Below, piece after piece: positions 39,762 to 48,835 of a stretch of 64,000 nt of DNA. The position numbers and the translations under genes are program-made. This DNA comes from Arsenophonus sp045399315. Lineage in GTDB: Bacteria > Pseudomonadota > Gammaproteobacteria > Enterobacterales > Enterobacteriaceae. Where the stretch lies: contig DAYVGO010000057.1 in assembly GCA_045399315.1 (NCBI GenBank), forward strand, positions 1 through 64,000, written 5' to 3'. The notes under the pieces are model-generated. The model had not been told where the DNA came from, made no database searches, and was given only the letters and a program-made list of their open reading frames with translations. Every line of letters starts with the position of its first letter. The stretch's first letter is position 1.

Positions 39762-41126
39762 TTATGACAACAATTGGCTATTTTGCTCCATCAGTTGGCG
39801 ATTATGCTTGTTTTCACTTAGCATCACTATAAACAGCAAAATAACAGAAAGTAAACTACCGCCAATCATTACCATAAAACCGCTATTCCAGCCGAAATAG
39901 TCAACGGTATAACCCACAATAGCGCTTGCCGCTACAGAACCACCAAGATAGCCAAATAAACCGGTAAAACCAGCAGCAGTGCCAGCTGCTTTTTTGGGGG
40001 CTAATTCAAGAGCATGTAAGCCTATCAACATAACAGGGCCATAAATTAAGAAGCCAATAATTAGCATACAAGCCATATCAATATGAGGATTTCCTGGAGG
40101 ATTGAGCCAGAAAGCAACGGTTGCAACTGTTACTAATGCCATGAAAAATACGCCGGTGGCACCACGGTTTCCTTTGAAAACTTTATCTGACATCCAACCG
40201 CAAAGTAGTGTGCCAGGAATACCTGCATATTCATATAAGAAATAGGCCCATGAGGATTTATCCATAGCAAAGTGTTTAACTTCACGTAAATAAGTCGGCG
40301 ACCAATCAAGTACGCCATAACGTAGTAAGTAAATAAAAACATTTGCAAAAGCGATCATCCAAAGCAGTTTATTGGGCAAAATATATTGCATAAAAATCTG
40401 TTTTGCAGTCAGCTCTTTTTCGTGTTTGTTGTTGTAATCAGGTGTATAATCATTTTTATATTCTTCAATCGGTGGTAAACCACAAGATTGGGGGGTATCA
40501 CGTATTAAAGCAAAAGCAATTATTGCAACCAAAATGGCAGCAAAAGCTGGCATATATAGAGCAGCTTTCCAATCGTGAAACCATGCCATACCTAAGATAA
40601 ATAATAAAGGTGGAATGCCACCACCAACATTATGAGCACAGTTCCAGATAGAAACGATACCTCCACGTTCTTTCTGTGACCACCAGTGAACCATTGTTCG
40701 ACCACAGGGCGGCCATCCCATACCTTGAAACCAACCGCATAGGAAGAGTAGAACAAACATAATCATAATACTTGAGGTTGCCCAAGGTACAAAACCCATA
40801 ATAAGCATCACCGAAGCAGATAAAATTAGCCCGGCAGGTAAAAACACTCTCGGATTTGAACGATCAGAGACTGAACCCATGATAAATTTTGAAAAACCAT
40901 AGGCAATTGAGATGCCAGATAGAGCAAAACCAAGATCACCTTTGGAAAAACCTTGCTCAATCAAATAGGGCACTGCTAATGCAAAATTCTTTCTAACTAT
41001 ATAGTAGGCAGCATAACCAAAGAAAATGCCGAAGAAAATTTGCCAACGTAGACGGTGGTAAAGTGGATCAATTTGATCTGCTGAAATTCTATTGTCATGT
41101 GGTGCTGGCTTAAAAATACTTAACAT
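39762..41126 (-). CDS. glpT: Glycerol-3-phosphate/phosphate antiporter GlpT
   Basis: GlpT is a 12-helix major facilitator transporter that exchanges sn-glycerol-3-phosphate for phosphate across the inner membrane. The product (454 residues from ATG 41126) matches E. coli GlpT (452) throughout: LRWQIFFGIFFGYAAYYIVRK, GFALSGISIAYGFSKFIMGS, then GWPPCGRTMVHWWSQKERGG and LLRYGVLDWSPTYLREVKHF. I chose ATG 41126 over the upstream start at 41144 because GGAGGGAATT lies directly before it and MLSIFKPAPH matches E. coli. Two CRP-like sites lie upstream. It could supply glycerol-3-phosphate to PlsB from the host. Confidence 0.97.
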   Translation of the reverse strand: MLSIFKPAPHDNRISADQIDPLYHRLRWQIFFGIFFGYAAYYIVRKNFALAVPYLIEQGFSKGDLGFALSGISIAYGFSKFIMGSVSDRSNPRVFLPAGLILSASVMLIMGFVPWATSSIMIMFVLLFLCGWFQGMGWPPCGRTMVHWWSQKERGGIVSIWNCAHNVGGGIPPLLFILGMAWFHDWKAALYMPAFAAILVAIIAFALIRDTPQSCGLPPIEEYKNDYTPDYNNKHEKELTAKQIFMQYILPNKLLWMIAFANVFIYLLRYGVLDWSPTYLREVKHFAMDKSSWAYFLYEYAGIPGTLLCGWMSDKVFKGNRGATGVFFMALVTVATVAFWLNPPGNPHIDMACMLIIGFLIYGPVMLIGLHALELAPKKAAGTAAGFTGLFGYLGGSVAASAIVGYTVDYFGWNSGFMVMIGGSLLSVILLFIVMLSENKHNRQLMEQNSQLLS

Positions 41127-41350
41127 AATTCCCTCCGATAGCATTTAAATTTTTGCTATCAAGTAATAAGCAATTGCTAAAACGAAAAATGTGAGACGTT
41201 ATTATTAAGTCTTCTTTCTTAATCGCACGTTAAGATAACTCATGTTAATGTATATGTCTGCATATGAATGAGAAAATGTTATAAATTTGTGCATAATATA
41301 GACAAAATATTTGGTGATAGAAATAATTTTTTAATTATTCAAATATTAAG

Positions 41351-41366
41351 TGTGAGATTTGTCATA
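41351..41366. promoter_or_regulatory. CRP-like site upstream of glpT (1)
   Basis: TGTGAGATTTGTCATA matches the CRP consensus TGTGA-N6-TCACA at 9 of 10 positions. It lies 225 bases before glpT ATG. E. coli glpT is activated by cAMP-CRP, so a role here is plausible but unproven at this distance. Confidence 0.45.
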
Positions 41367-41556
41367 GTTTGGTTGATTATGCAAGGTGAATTGGCTATTA
41401 ATGTTCGTTTTTGTTCTTAAACAAATATTAGTGATTGGAAATTGTTTATATTGTCATAAATAATCACTAATGAGCTCATCATTATGTTAATGTGAGCAAC
41501 TGGTGATGAGCAATTCAGCTATAACCAAGATAGATGTAATTATTATTGTTGCCTAT

Positions 41557-41572
41557 TGTGACAGTAATCATA
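41557..41572. promoter_or_regulatory. CRP-like site upstream of glpT (2)
   Basis: TGTGACAGTAATCATA also matches TGTGA-N6-TCACA at 9 of 10 positions. It is about 430 bases from glpT ATG and may be a relic of the regulatory region of a divergent glpA operon that has been deleted. Confidence 0.35.
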
Positions 41573-41714
41573 TTACTTGTTGATTGTGACCTCCGTGGTT
41601 TACTCTGTTGTATATCACTGAGTGGATATGGTTCTTCTCTACTCAATGGACAGTTTGGTAATTAAACAGATATTAAAATTAGACATATTTTTGATCTTAA
41701 TCCGTCTTAAATGA

Positions 41715-42285
41715 TTATCTGGTAGCGAGGTAACAATTCTTTACAGGTTGGTTAATTAAAAAGAAGCGTAGAATGACATTCAACATTAATCCGTAAGCAG
41801 GTAGGAAAAATAACATACAAATAAGTAAGTTAAAGCTATAATCGACTAAAGCAGTTTCCACCCAATCAGTAGCCATAAAGGGGTCGGTGCTGCGATAAAA
41901 AGCAATAAAAAAGAAAGCAATAGTATCCAGTAGATTACCGAAAAACATCGCTGCAGCAGGTGCAATCCACCAACCACTATATTTGCGTAATTTATTGAAC
42001 ACGAAAATACCCATAATTTGCCCCACAACGTAAGCCATAAAGCTTGCTAGTGCAATGCGAGCAACAAATAAGTTAAATTCATTAAGTGTGATAAATCCTT
42101 GCCCATTGACTTTGATAGAAAAGCGCCTAGGGAAAGTAAAAGCTCTCCATGTGGTATGAAAGCCGAAAATAGTAATAGGAAGCTGTACCAGATGATTACT
42201 GGGGGGAATAATCAATATATGAAAAAGAGAAAGTCAGATTAATGCCTTAAATTACTGCTATGGCGTTAATTCAAACATATTATAC
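41715..42285 (-). pseudogene. yhhQ: yhhQ (queuosine precursor transporter), broken
   Basis: YhhQ imports 7-deazaguanine precursors for queuosine in tRNA. From about 42235 to 41715 an open frame matches E. coli YhhQ (LIIPPSNHLVQLPITIFGFHTTW, FNLFVARIALASFMAYVVGQ, LLDTIAFFFIAFYRSTD). About 35 residues that should follow FTFP are missing near 42120, removing a membrane segment. Upstream, LSLFHI is preceded by TGA where E. coli has Trp (LFWLSLFH) and another stop lies nearby. I found no usable native start. The deletion plus nonsense changes indicate a pseudogene. It is divergent from tusA, as in E. coli. Confidence 0.8.
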
Positions 42286-42485
42286 CTTTTTGTTTTTGGT
42301 TAAATGGGGTGAGGGAACCCATGATAGTTTAATTTATGCAGTGCATCATACGGTTGAGATTAAGATAAAAGCAAAATTAATAATAAAGTTTTCTTAATCT
42401 ATTTTTATTTGATAAATAACAGGCCAATTTACTTGATTTGTAATATAATTCCAGCCTATTTTATAGGCTCAAAAACGATATACCT

Positions 42486-42731
42486 ATGTCAGATATTTTT
42501 GCTAACCTCAACCGAACCCTTGATACCCAAGGATTACGTTGTCCTGAACCGATTATGATGATAAGAAAAATGGTTCGTCAGATGGCTGAAGACGAAACGT
42601 TACTAATTATTGCTGATGATCCGGCGACAAAACGTGATATTCCTGCTTTTTGCCGCTTTATGGAACATCAACTTATAGCTGAAGACATTCAGCAATTACC
42701 CTATCGTTATTTGATTCGCAAAAAAAGCTAA
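42486..42731 (+). CDS. tusA: Sulfur carrier protein TusA
   Basis: TusA takes persulfide sulfur from IscS and passes it to the TusBCD relay for 2-thiouridine in tRNA wobble positions. The 81-residue protein is the same length as E. coli TusA and keeps the functional Cys19 in LRCPEPIMMIRK, and ETLLIIADDPATKRDIPAFC. ATG 42486 matches the usual start. It lies between yhhQ and zntA, in E. coli order. Its survival next to two broken genes supports continued need for tRNA thiolation. Confidence 0.97.
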   Translation: MSDIFANLNRTLDTQGLRCPEPIMMIRKMVRQMAEDETLLIIADDPATKRDIPAFCRFMEHQLIAEDIQQLPYRYLIRKKS

Positions 42732-42840
42732 TTAAAACCAAAAATGAAATGGTGATAAATAATTTATCGATAAGAAAAGGAGAGGCTATTGAACAATATC
42801 TCTCTTTTACCGAATATATAAATAATATTTAATTACATGT

Positions 42841-45163
42841 TTATTTTGCCTGCCAACCTTTTAGTAAACGGATAGCATTTGTGGTTACTAAGACAGTGGT
42901 ACCTGAATCTGCTAAAACAGCCATCCATAAGCCAGTTATGCCTAGTAAACTAGTCACCAGAAAGATAGCTTTTAGCCCTAAGGCGATAGCGATGTTTTGG
43001 CGAATATTGGCTCGGATTGCTCGTGATAACATAATGATCTCGGCTAATCCTGTTAGTCGATTATGAGTCAATGTCGCATCAGCTGTTTCAAGAGCAACGT
43101 TTGTTTCATTGTCCATTGCAAGACCAACATTGGCGGCTTTCATTGCCGGAGCATCATTAATACCATCGCTAACCATAAGTGTATGAGCGATTTTATTGAG
43201 CGCTATAATGGCATTCACTTTATCTTCTGGTAATAGTCCGGCCCGATAATCTAAACCGACTCTTTGCGCAATTGATTTAGCTGCCAATGGATTATCACCA
43301 GTCAACATGATTGATTTAATACCTAGTTTTTTCAATTTATTTACAGCATCAATCGCATCTGCACATAATGCATCCTGCATAGAAATAATACCGAGTAACT
43401 TATTATCGACTAATACAATAACAACGGTTTTTCCTTGATTTTTAAGTGATTTTATGGTTTGTTGCCATCTAATGGTTAATATATCGACAGATAGGTTATT
43501 TGGTGCTGATACCAGAATATGTTTACCTACCAGATATCCTTCCACTCCAATATCGGCCAAAGGTTTATGATTTTCGGCGGGTTCAATATTAATTTCTAGT
43601 ACCTTAGCTTTGGCCAAAATCAATTTTGCTAAAGGATGGTGTGAGCTATTTTCAACTGAAGTGGTAAACTGCAATATTGTTTCCTGCGTCACTGTTTTGG
43701 CGGTTATGATATCAGCAACTTGCGGTTTCCCTTCGGTCAGGGTACCTATTTTATCTAAGGAAACTTGGCTGACTGAACTTAATCGCTCCAAGGTCGCGCC
43801 TCCTTTAATAAGTGCTCCCCTACGGGTTGGAGCGGCAAGGGCGGAAGTAATTGCCGCCGGAATAGAGATCACTAAGGCACAAGGGCAGCAGATTAATAGT
43901 AAAGTTAGACCACGATAGATCCATGTTTCCCATGATTGGGCAAAAAAAGCGGCGGAATGATAATAACTAAGCTAGCAGCTAACATAATAAGTGGCGTGTA
44001 AATTTGGCTAAAACGATCAATAAATCGTTCAATCGGTGCTCGGCGCTCTTCCGCTTGCTTGATTAGTATCATAATATGATCGATTGGCATTTTGATCTTG
44101 TTTGGAGATCACTTTAATGTGTATAGCACGATCGATGGAAAGGGCGCCGGCTAATACTTTTTCGCCTGTTTTTCGTTCGACAGGAATCGATTCACCGGTC
44201 AATGCACTTTCATTAAAACTGGTGAATTCATTCAATAATTCGGCATCGGTTGGTAAGTGGCCACCTGGAGTGATTTCAATAATATTGCCTGGTTGTAATG
44301 TTGCGACAGGAATAACGGTTTTGCTACCATTTTTAATCAGCACCACTTGTTAGGAATAAGCGCCAGCAAACTACTAATACCTCGGCGTGCCCGCCCAGTG
44401 GCATAAGACTCTAATCTTTCTCCTAACATAAATAATAACAAAACCATGGTGGTTTCTTCACTAGCATTGATAAATAATACCCCTAATGCTGCAACACTCA
44501 TCAGTGTTTCTATCGCAAAAAAAAAGTCCCTGAGTGTATCAACTGTATTGCTCTAACAGTAATCGGATAGAGTCCATATAATGTCGTGTCAATAAAAGCA
44601 ATTTGTCCTATTTTGTCATCAACTAAGGAAATTCCCCAACTGATTAACATTAAAAAGAATAGAATAATTATGGCCTTAGATTCACTAAATGGATTGTCTT
44701 GACGCTTTTTTGCTGCTGATTTAACTACATTTATGTCATATAATTTGAAGCTAATTTGTTGCACCACTTGGATAACATCATCAGCATCGACAATTAATTT
44801 CTCGGTATTAAAAAGCACTTTTACTTGTTTGACGTTCTGAATTTTACTGACAGCGATTTCAATTTTACGTGCGCAACTTGCACAGTCCATACCATTTGTA
44901 ATCCAATGGAAGCGCTGTTTTCCTCTTTGCATGGAAGTATTATTTTCCTCTGATATAAGTGAATGTTCACTTATACGGTGAAGTTTATTAGCATCATTAT
45001 GCAGAGGCTGATCATCTGTAAGGTTAGCATTACTGTTAGTGGGATGGTGTTCCTCACCGTCCGTTAAGTGTTTTGCTGATAGTGATACTGTTTTTTTGCT
45101 ATGTTTGTGACCACTAACTTTCTTTTTGGCGCTACATTGACCACTTGTTGTGCAGCACTGCAC
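42841..45163 (-). pseudogene. zntA: zntA (Zn/Cd/Pb-exporting P-type ATPase), broken
   Basis: ZntA pumps excess zinc, cadmium and lead out of the cell. An N-terminal metal domain with GMDCASCARK, Cys/His-rich leader and first helices occupy 44510-45163. The actuator segment with ESALTGESIPVERKTG is in another frame at 44029-44346. The ICCPCALV metal site and the phosphorylation/ATP domains follow (42841-43920), including MLTGDNPLAAKSIAQRVG and VSDGINDAPAMK. Frameshifts occur near 44350-44500, 44090 and 43900. The phosphorylation motif reads DKIGTLT, where the family has DKTGTLT. A well-preserved MerR-type operator precedes the gene. Confidence 0.93.
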
Positions 45164-45245
45164 AGTATGCTTATATTGTTTGTAGGTATGTGTGCAAATA
45201 GTCTCCCCTTTTTAATTCTCTCACTTAAAATTTTGTTTCTGTGAT

Positions 45246-45281
45246 TCACCTTACACTTTAGAGTTAACTCTAAAGTCAAAC
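45246..45281 (-). promoter_or_regulatory. ZntR-type promoter/operator of zntA
   Basis: On the minus strand, TTGACT is followed by a stretch ending TGTAAGGT. The perfect 22-bp palindrome at 45255-45276, made of ACTTTAGAGTT and its exact reverse complement, fills the space between the -35 and -10. The long spacer with a central palindrome is the layout of MerR-family promoters, and E. coli PzntA has nearly the same ACTCTGGAGT half-site. The gene it controls is broken. Whether zntR still exists is not visible in this window. Confidence 0.8.
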
Positions 45282-45349
45282 AAAAAAGAGGGATTATTTG
45301 ACAAAAAATGCTATTTAGTTGAAAAACGACTATCAAAGCTGACAATAAC

Positions 45350-45979
45350 TTATAAGTAAAGCGAACGTACAATTAAAAATTGGCCAATAAAATAGCCAGC
45401 TGTAATTGTGGCTTTCGATGCTTTAAATGGGTAACGAAATTTGGCGATTAGCCAGGTAGCGTTGGCAATAAAAAGTAAAAATGCGCCAATCATGATGGAG
45501 AAATTATGTTCTCTGGCTAAACCAAAATATTGTTCACCCGCTACCCACGCCATAATGAATGACATTAAAAGTAGAACAACAGCAGACGTGCGAAGTGTTC
45601 CAAGATGTGCCCATATTATCATTAAGACAATGGCACTTAAGATTAGTAACATAGCAAGTAATGGCAGGAAGAAAGTGAAATTCATCTGCATGGCAAAACT
45701 GATGGTATAAAGTAGGTAGCTGATAGATAATAAAAAAATAGCTGGTAATAAACGTTCACTGGAAAGCATTTGCCAGCTATCAGCAATTAACATCACTAAC
45801 AAGCCAGCCATAATTAGATATCCAGAAGCATAACTAATATCGGCACTCCAGGCCCAAAATACTAGCAGTAATAGAGTCACTGGACGAAATAGCCAGCATT
45901 GCCATTGTGGGCCACGGTAGGCAGCATCAATATACAGCCAACCAGAAAATAACACAGCAAGAAATGGGCAACTTATCAT
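45350..45979 (-). CDS. yhhN: YhhN-family membrane protein (lysoplasmalogenase-like)
   Basis: The 209-residue protein matches E. coli YhhN (208) along its length, from a YRGPQWQCWLFRPVTLLL block to GYFIGQFLIVRSLYL at the C-terminus, and has about eight hydrophobic segments. The eukaryotic relative TMEM86B is a lysoplasmalogenase, but the role of the enterobacterial protein is not established. The gene lies upstream of zntA on the same strand, as in E. coli. The frame is intact. Confidence 0.92.
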   Translation of the reverse strand: MISCPFLAVLFSGWLYIDAAYRGPQWQCWLFRPVTLLLLVFWAWSADISYASGYLIMAGLLVMLIADSWQMLSSERLLPAIFLLSISYLLYTISFAMQMNFTFFLPLLAMLLILSAIVLMIIWAHLGTLRTSAVVLLLMSFIMAWVAGEQYFGLAREHNFSIMIGAFLLFIANATWLIAKFRYPFKASKATITAGYFIGQFLIVRSLYL

Positions 45980-46063
45980 TGCTTCTCCACTAAATAAAAA
46001 GATTAATTATTGTTGATCATCCTATTAAAGAATAGACAATAATAATAGTTATTAGTTGCATCG

Positions 46064-46453
46064 ATGATTGAACGTTTGGAAAATGTTGTGAATAAATCAA
46101 TTATATTGGTTATTACCATTGTTATCATTATCATGCTAGTGACAAAGCGTTTCTTTGACCAACGTCGACAAAATGAAATTAATAATAATTCTCCAATTAT
46201 TAGTTATCAGGTTGAAGTTATTGGTAAGAAAGATTATCCCGATACTAATATGCGTTAACGTCAACGTGAAATTGTTACCCCTGAGACTTTTCGTTATGAA
46301 ATTTATTTTCAGTTACTCTCAACTAGTGAGGTGATAAAGGTTATTGTTAAAAAGGAGAAGGAATACAACGTGATTAAAAAAGGGGATAGAGGTAAACTTT
46401 CTATGCAGGGAACAAGATTTGTTCGCTTTGAGGTAGAAGCCAATGCAAAATAG
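46064..46453 (+). pseudogene. yhhM: yhhM (DUF2500), single in-frame stop
   Basis: One frame of 130 codons runs from ATG 46064 to TAG 46451. It has an N-terminal membrane segment (SIILVITIVIIIMLV), then the DUF2500 core (IISYQVEVIGKKDY, REIVTPETFRYEIYF, KGDRGKLSMQGTRFVRFE) like E. coli YhhM (119). A TAA at 46256-46258 interrupts it after NMR, before RQREI. Both halves are otherwise clean, so this is a recent nonsense mutation or a sequencing error. Its function is unknown. It is divergent from yhhN. Confidence 0.82.
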
Positions 46454-46501
46454 CCAAATTCATCAGCTGATAATCCATTGCTCTACAAATTGTTTGCATA
46501 T

Positions 46502-46777
46502 TTATTTTGGCAGTTGGTCAGTTTTTTGTCTTTGCTGCCAAGCTAGCAGTTCAAAAATGCCGAAGAGAAATATTTTTATTTGCAGCCAATGAGGATGTTT
46601 TTCTGTTTTTGCAAAAGCGGTTTTTAAAAAAATGGCTTGCATAGCATGCATGAAAATCATAAATATTATTGCTACATCTATAAAATATTTTAATGGCTTA
46701 GGAAACGGTTGGAACAAATTAAAAATTATGAAGCCCCAAACAAAAAGCATTAATAATTTTCCAGCATTTATTAACAT
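46502..46777 (-). CDS. yhhL: YhhL family (DUF1145) membrane protein
   Basis: A 91-residue protein with two or three hydrophobic segments, clearly E. coli YhhL-like (89): MLINAGKLLMLFVWGFIIFN, FPKPLKYFIDVAIIFMIFMH, then FLFGIFELLAWQ. Its function is unknown. It lies 16 bases downstream of rsmD on the same strand, as in E. coli, so it is probably in one transcript with it. The frame is intact despite its small size and unknown role. Confidence 0.92.
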   Translation of the reverse strand: MLINAGKLLMLFVWGFIIFNLFQPFPKPLKYFIDVAIIFMIFMHAMQAIFLKTAFAKTEKHPHWLQIKIFLFGIFELLAWQQRQKTDQLPK

Positions 46778-46793
46778 GATATTTCTTAAATAA

Positions 46794-47372
46794 TTATTGA
46801 TGACGGATATAAAGACAGTAAGCGACTTGCCCTGCCACTTTCTTATGATGAAGTTGCCAATTTTTAGGTAACATTGCTAAATTAGCTTCAGCTTCTGCCT
46901 CAACATAGATCCAACTGTTTACACTTAACCAACTATTCTGTTCTAATAATAAAGCTGTTTGTTGCAATAGATCTTTACGAAATGGAGGATCAAGAAAAAT
47001 TACATCATAAGCTGTGCCTAACTGTGCCAGATAGCTCAATGTATCGGTATTGATTACTTGCGCATTTTTTGCCTCTAATTTAACTAAATTGGCCGTAAGT
47101 TGGGTCGCAATGGTACGTTCTAATTCAATTAAGGTAGTAGAAGCGGCATAGCGGGAAAGTGCTTCAATAGCTAAAGCGCCACTGCCAGCAAAACAATCAA
47201 GACAGCGAGCTTCTTGAATAACAGGAATTAACCAATTAAATAAAGTTTCTCTGATCCTATCGGTGGTGGGGCGTAAGCCTTCATTATTAAAAACAGGAAG
47301 TTTACGCCCTCGCCATTTCCCGCCAATTATACGAATTTGGCCTCGTGGTGCAGATTGTATTTTTCTTACCAT
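46794..47372 (-). CDS. rsmD: 16S rRNA m2G966 methyltransferase RsmD
   Basis: RsmD methylates guanine 966 of 16S rRNA in the assembled 30S subunit. The 192-residue product follows E. coli RsmD (198). The SAM-binding loop LDCFAGSGALA is at residues 58-68, and the N6/N2-methylase motif DPPF is at about 133-136 (DVIFLDPPF). The start MVRKIQSAPRGQIRIIGGKWRG is family-like. It is divergent from ftsY, as in E. coli, with 213 bases between them holding both promoters. Confidence 0.96.
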   Translation of the reverse strand: MVRKIQSAPRGQIRIIGGKWRGRKLPVFNNEGLRPTTDRIRETLFNWLIPVIQEARCLDCFAGSGALAIEALSRYAASTTLIELERTIATQLTANLVKLEAKNAQVINTDTLSYLAQLGTAYDVIFLDPPFRKDLLQQTALLLEQNSWLSVNSWIYVEAEAEANLAMLPKNWQLHHKKVAGQVAYCLYIRHQ

Positions 47373-47585
47373 AATTTACATAGTTTAGTCATTATAGTTT
47401 GTTAATATAGGTGATAATAATATCAATGTCTAATAGACAACATGCACAACATGAAAATTATTGCTAATTTAACATAAATGACTGGCAGATATGTGTTGCA
47501 ATCAAATCAAGTGATACACTGCCATCATATTTTTGTTGTTTATGTTGGTAATACCATATTTTTACCGCAAGGAGTGTAATGGCAG

Positions 47586-48830
47586 ATGACTAAAAAAAGA
47601 AAAAAAAGTTTTTTTTCCTGGCTAGGATTTGGCTCTGAAAATGAAGTGCAAAAAAGAGAAACAGATCAACAACACGAACAGAAAGTAGAAAATCAATCTG
47701 CAGGATTGACAGCTGTAATAGAAACATTACCTCAGTCTACAAAAGCAGAAAAGCTGCAATTCCAATCAGTTGGAAAAAGAAACGGTCAAAGCCAACAAAC
47801 AGACGTTGATGCTACAGAAACTGTTACGCTTAATAAACAGACAGTCACTTTGCCAGCGATAGATGAACAGAAAAAGGCACCACCCATAACAGAACAAGAA
47901 AAGCCGAAAAAAAAGAATTTTTTTTCGCGGTTAAGAAAGGGTTTATTAAAAACTCGGCAGAATATGGGGGTCGGTTTTGTTAGTTTTTTTCACGGTAAAA
48001 AAATTGATGATGAACTGTTTGATGAGTTGGAAGAACAACTTTTAGTTGCTGATGTCGGATTAGAAACCACACGAAAGATAATAACTAGCCTAACTAGCCA
48101 TGCTAATCGTAAAGAGCTAAATGATGCTGAGAGGCTTTATAGCAAATTGCGTGATGAGATGGCCAATATCTTATCTACGGTTGATAAGCCATTGGTTATA
48201 GAAAATAAATTACCTTATGTAATATTGATGGTTGGTGTTAATGGGGTAGGTAAAACTACAACGATTGGTAAATTAGCACGTCAATATCAGGCGGAAGGTA
48301 AATCGGTGATGTTGGCTGCGGGAGATACATTTAGGGCAGCGGCGGTTGAACAACTACAAGTTTGGGGAGAGCGTAATAATATACCTGTTATTGCTCAGCA
48401 TACTGGAGCAGATCCTGCATCAGTTATTTTTGATGCTATCCAGTCTGCTAAAGCGAAGGGGATCGATATATTGATTGCAGATACGGCCGGACGCTTGCAA
48501 AACAGAGCTCATTTGATGGAAGAGTTGAAAAAAATTGTCCGAGTTATGCAAAAACTTGATCAACAAGCACCGCATGAAGTGATGCTAACCTTAGATGCTA
48601 GTACTGGTCAGAATGCCATTAATCAGACTAAAATTTTTCATGAGTCAGTGGGTTTAACCGGCATTGTTTTAACTAAACTTGATGGTACAGCTAAGGGTGG
48701 TGTGATTTTTGCTATTGCCGATCAGTTTAAGATCCCAATTCGTTATATCGGCATTGGTGAAGCTATTGATGATCTTCGACCTTTTGTAGCTAATGATTTC
48801 ATCGAGGCGCTTTTTGTCCGAGAGGATTAA
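47586..48830 (+). CDS. ftsY: Signal recognition particle receptor FtsY
   Basis: FtsY is the membrane-associated GTPase that docks SRP-ribosome complexes to the Sec translocon. The product has 414 residues. The variable N-terminal A domain (about residues 1-115) is shorter than in E. coli and rich in Lys, Gln and Glu. The NG domain follows with the P-loop GVNGVGKTTTIGKLA near 217-231, DTFRAAAVEQLQ, DTAGRLQNRAHLMEEL from about 299, and TKLDGTAKGG. ATG 47586 begins MTKKRKKSFFSWLGF, an amphipathic membrane-binding start. It leads the ftsYEX operon. Confidence 0.97.
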   Translation: MTKKRKKSFFSWLGFGSENEVQKRETDQQHEQKVENQSAGLTAVIETLPQSTKAEKLQFQSVGKRNGQSQQTDVDATETVTLNKQTVTLPAIDEQKKAPPITEQEKPKKKNFFSRLRKGLLKTRQNMGVGFVSFFHGKKIDDELFDELEEQLLVADVGLETTRKIITSLTSHANRKELNDAERLYSKLRDEMANILSTVDKPLVIENKLPYVILMVGVNGVGKTTTIGKLARQYQAEGKSVMLAAGDTFRAAAVEQLQVWGERNNIPVIAQHTGADPASVIFDAIQSAKAKGIDILIADTAGRLQNRAHLMEELKKIVRVMQKLDQQAPHEVMLTLDASTGQNAINQTKIFHESVGLTGIVLTKLDGTAKGGVIFAIADQFKIPIRYIGIGEAIDDLRPFVANDFIEALFVRED

Positions 48831-48835
48831 TATCA

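Larger units (their letters stand above)
41127..41714. other. Regulatory spacer upstream of glpT
   Basis: Nearly 590 bases with no gene. In E. coli the divergent glpABC operon starts here, and none of it is recognisable. The right end adjoins the yhhQ remnant. Two good CRP-like sites occur inside and are listed separately. I could not identify GlpR operators with confidence. Confidence 0.5.
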
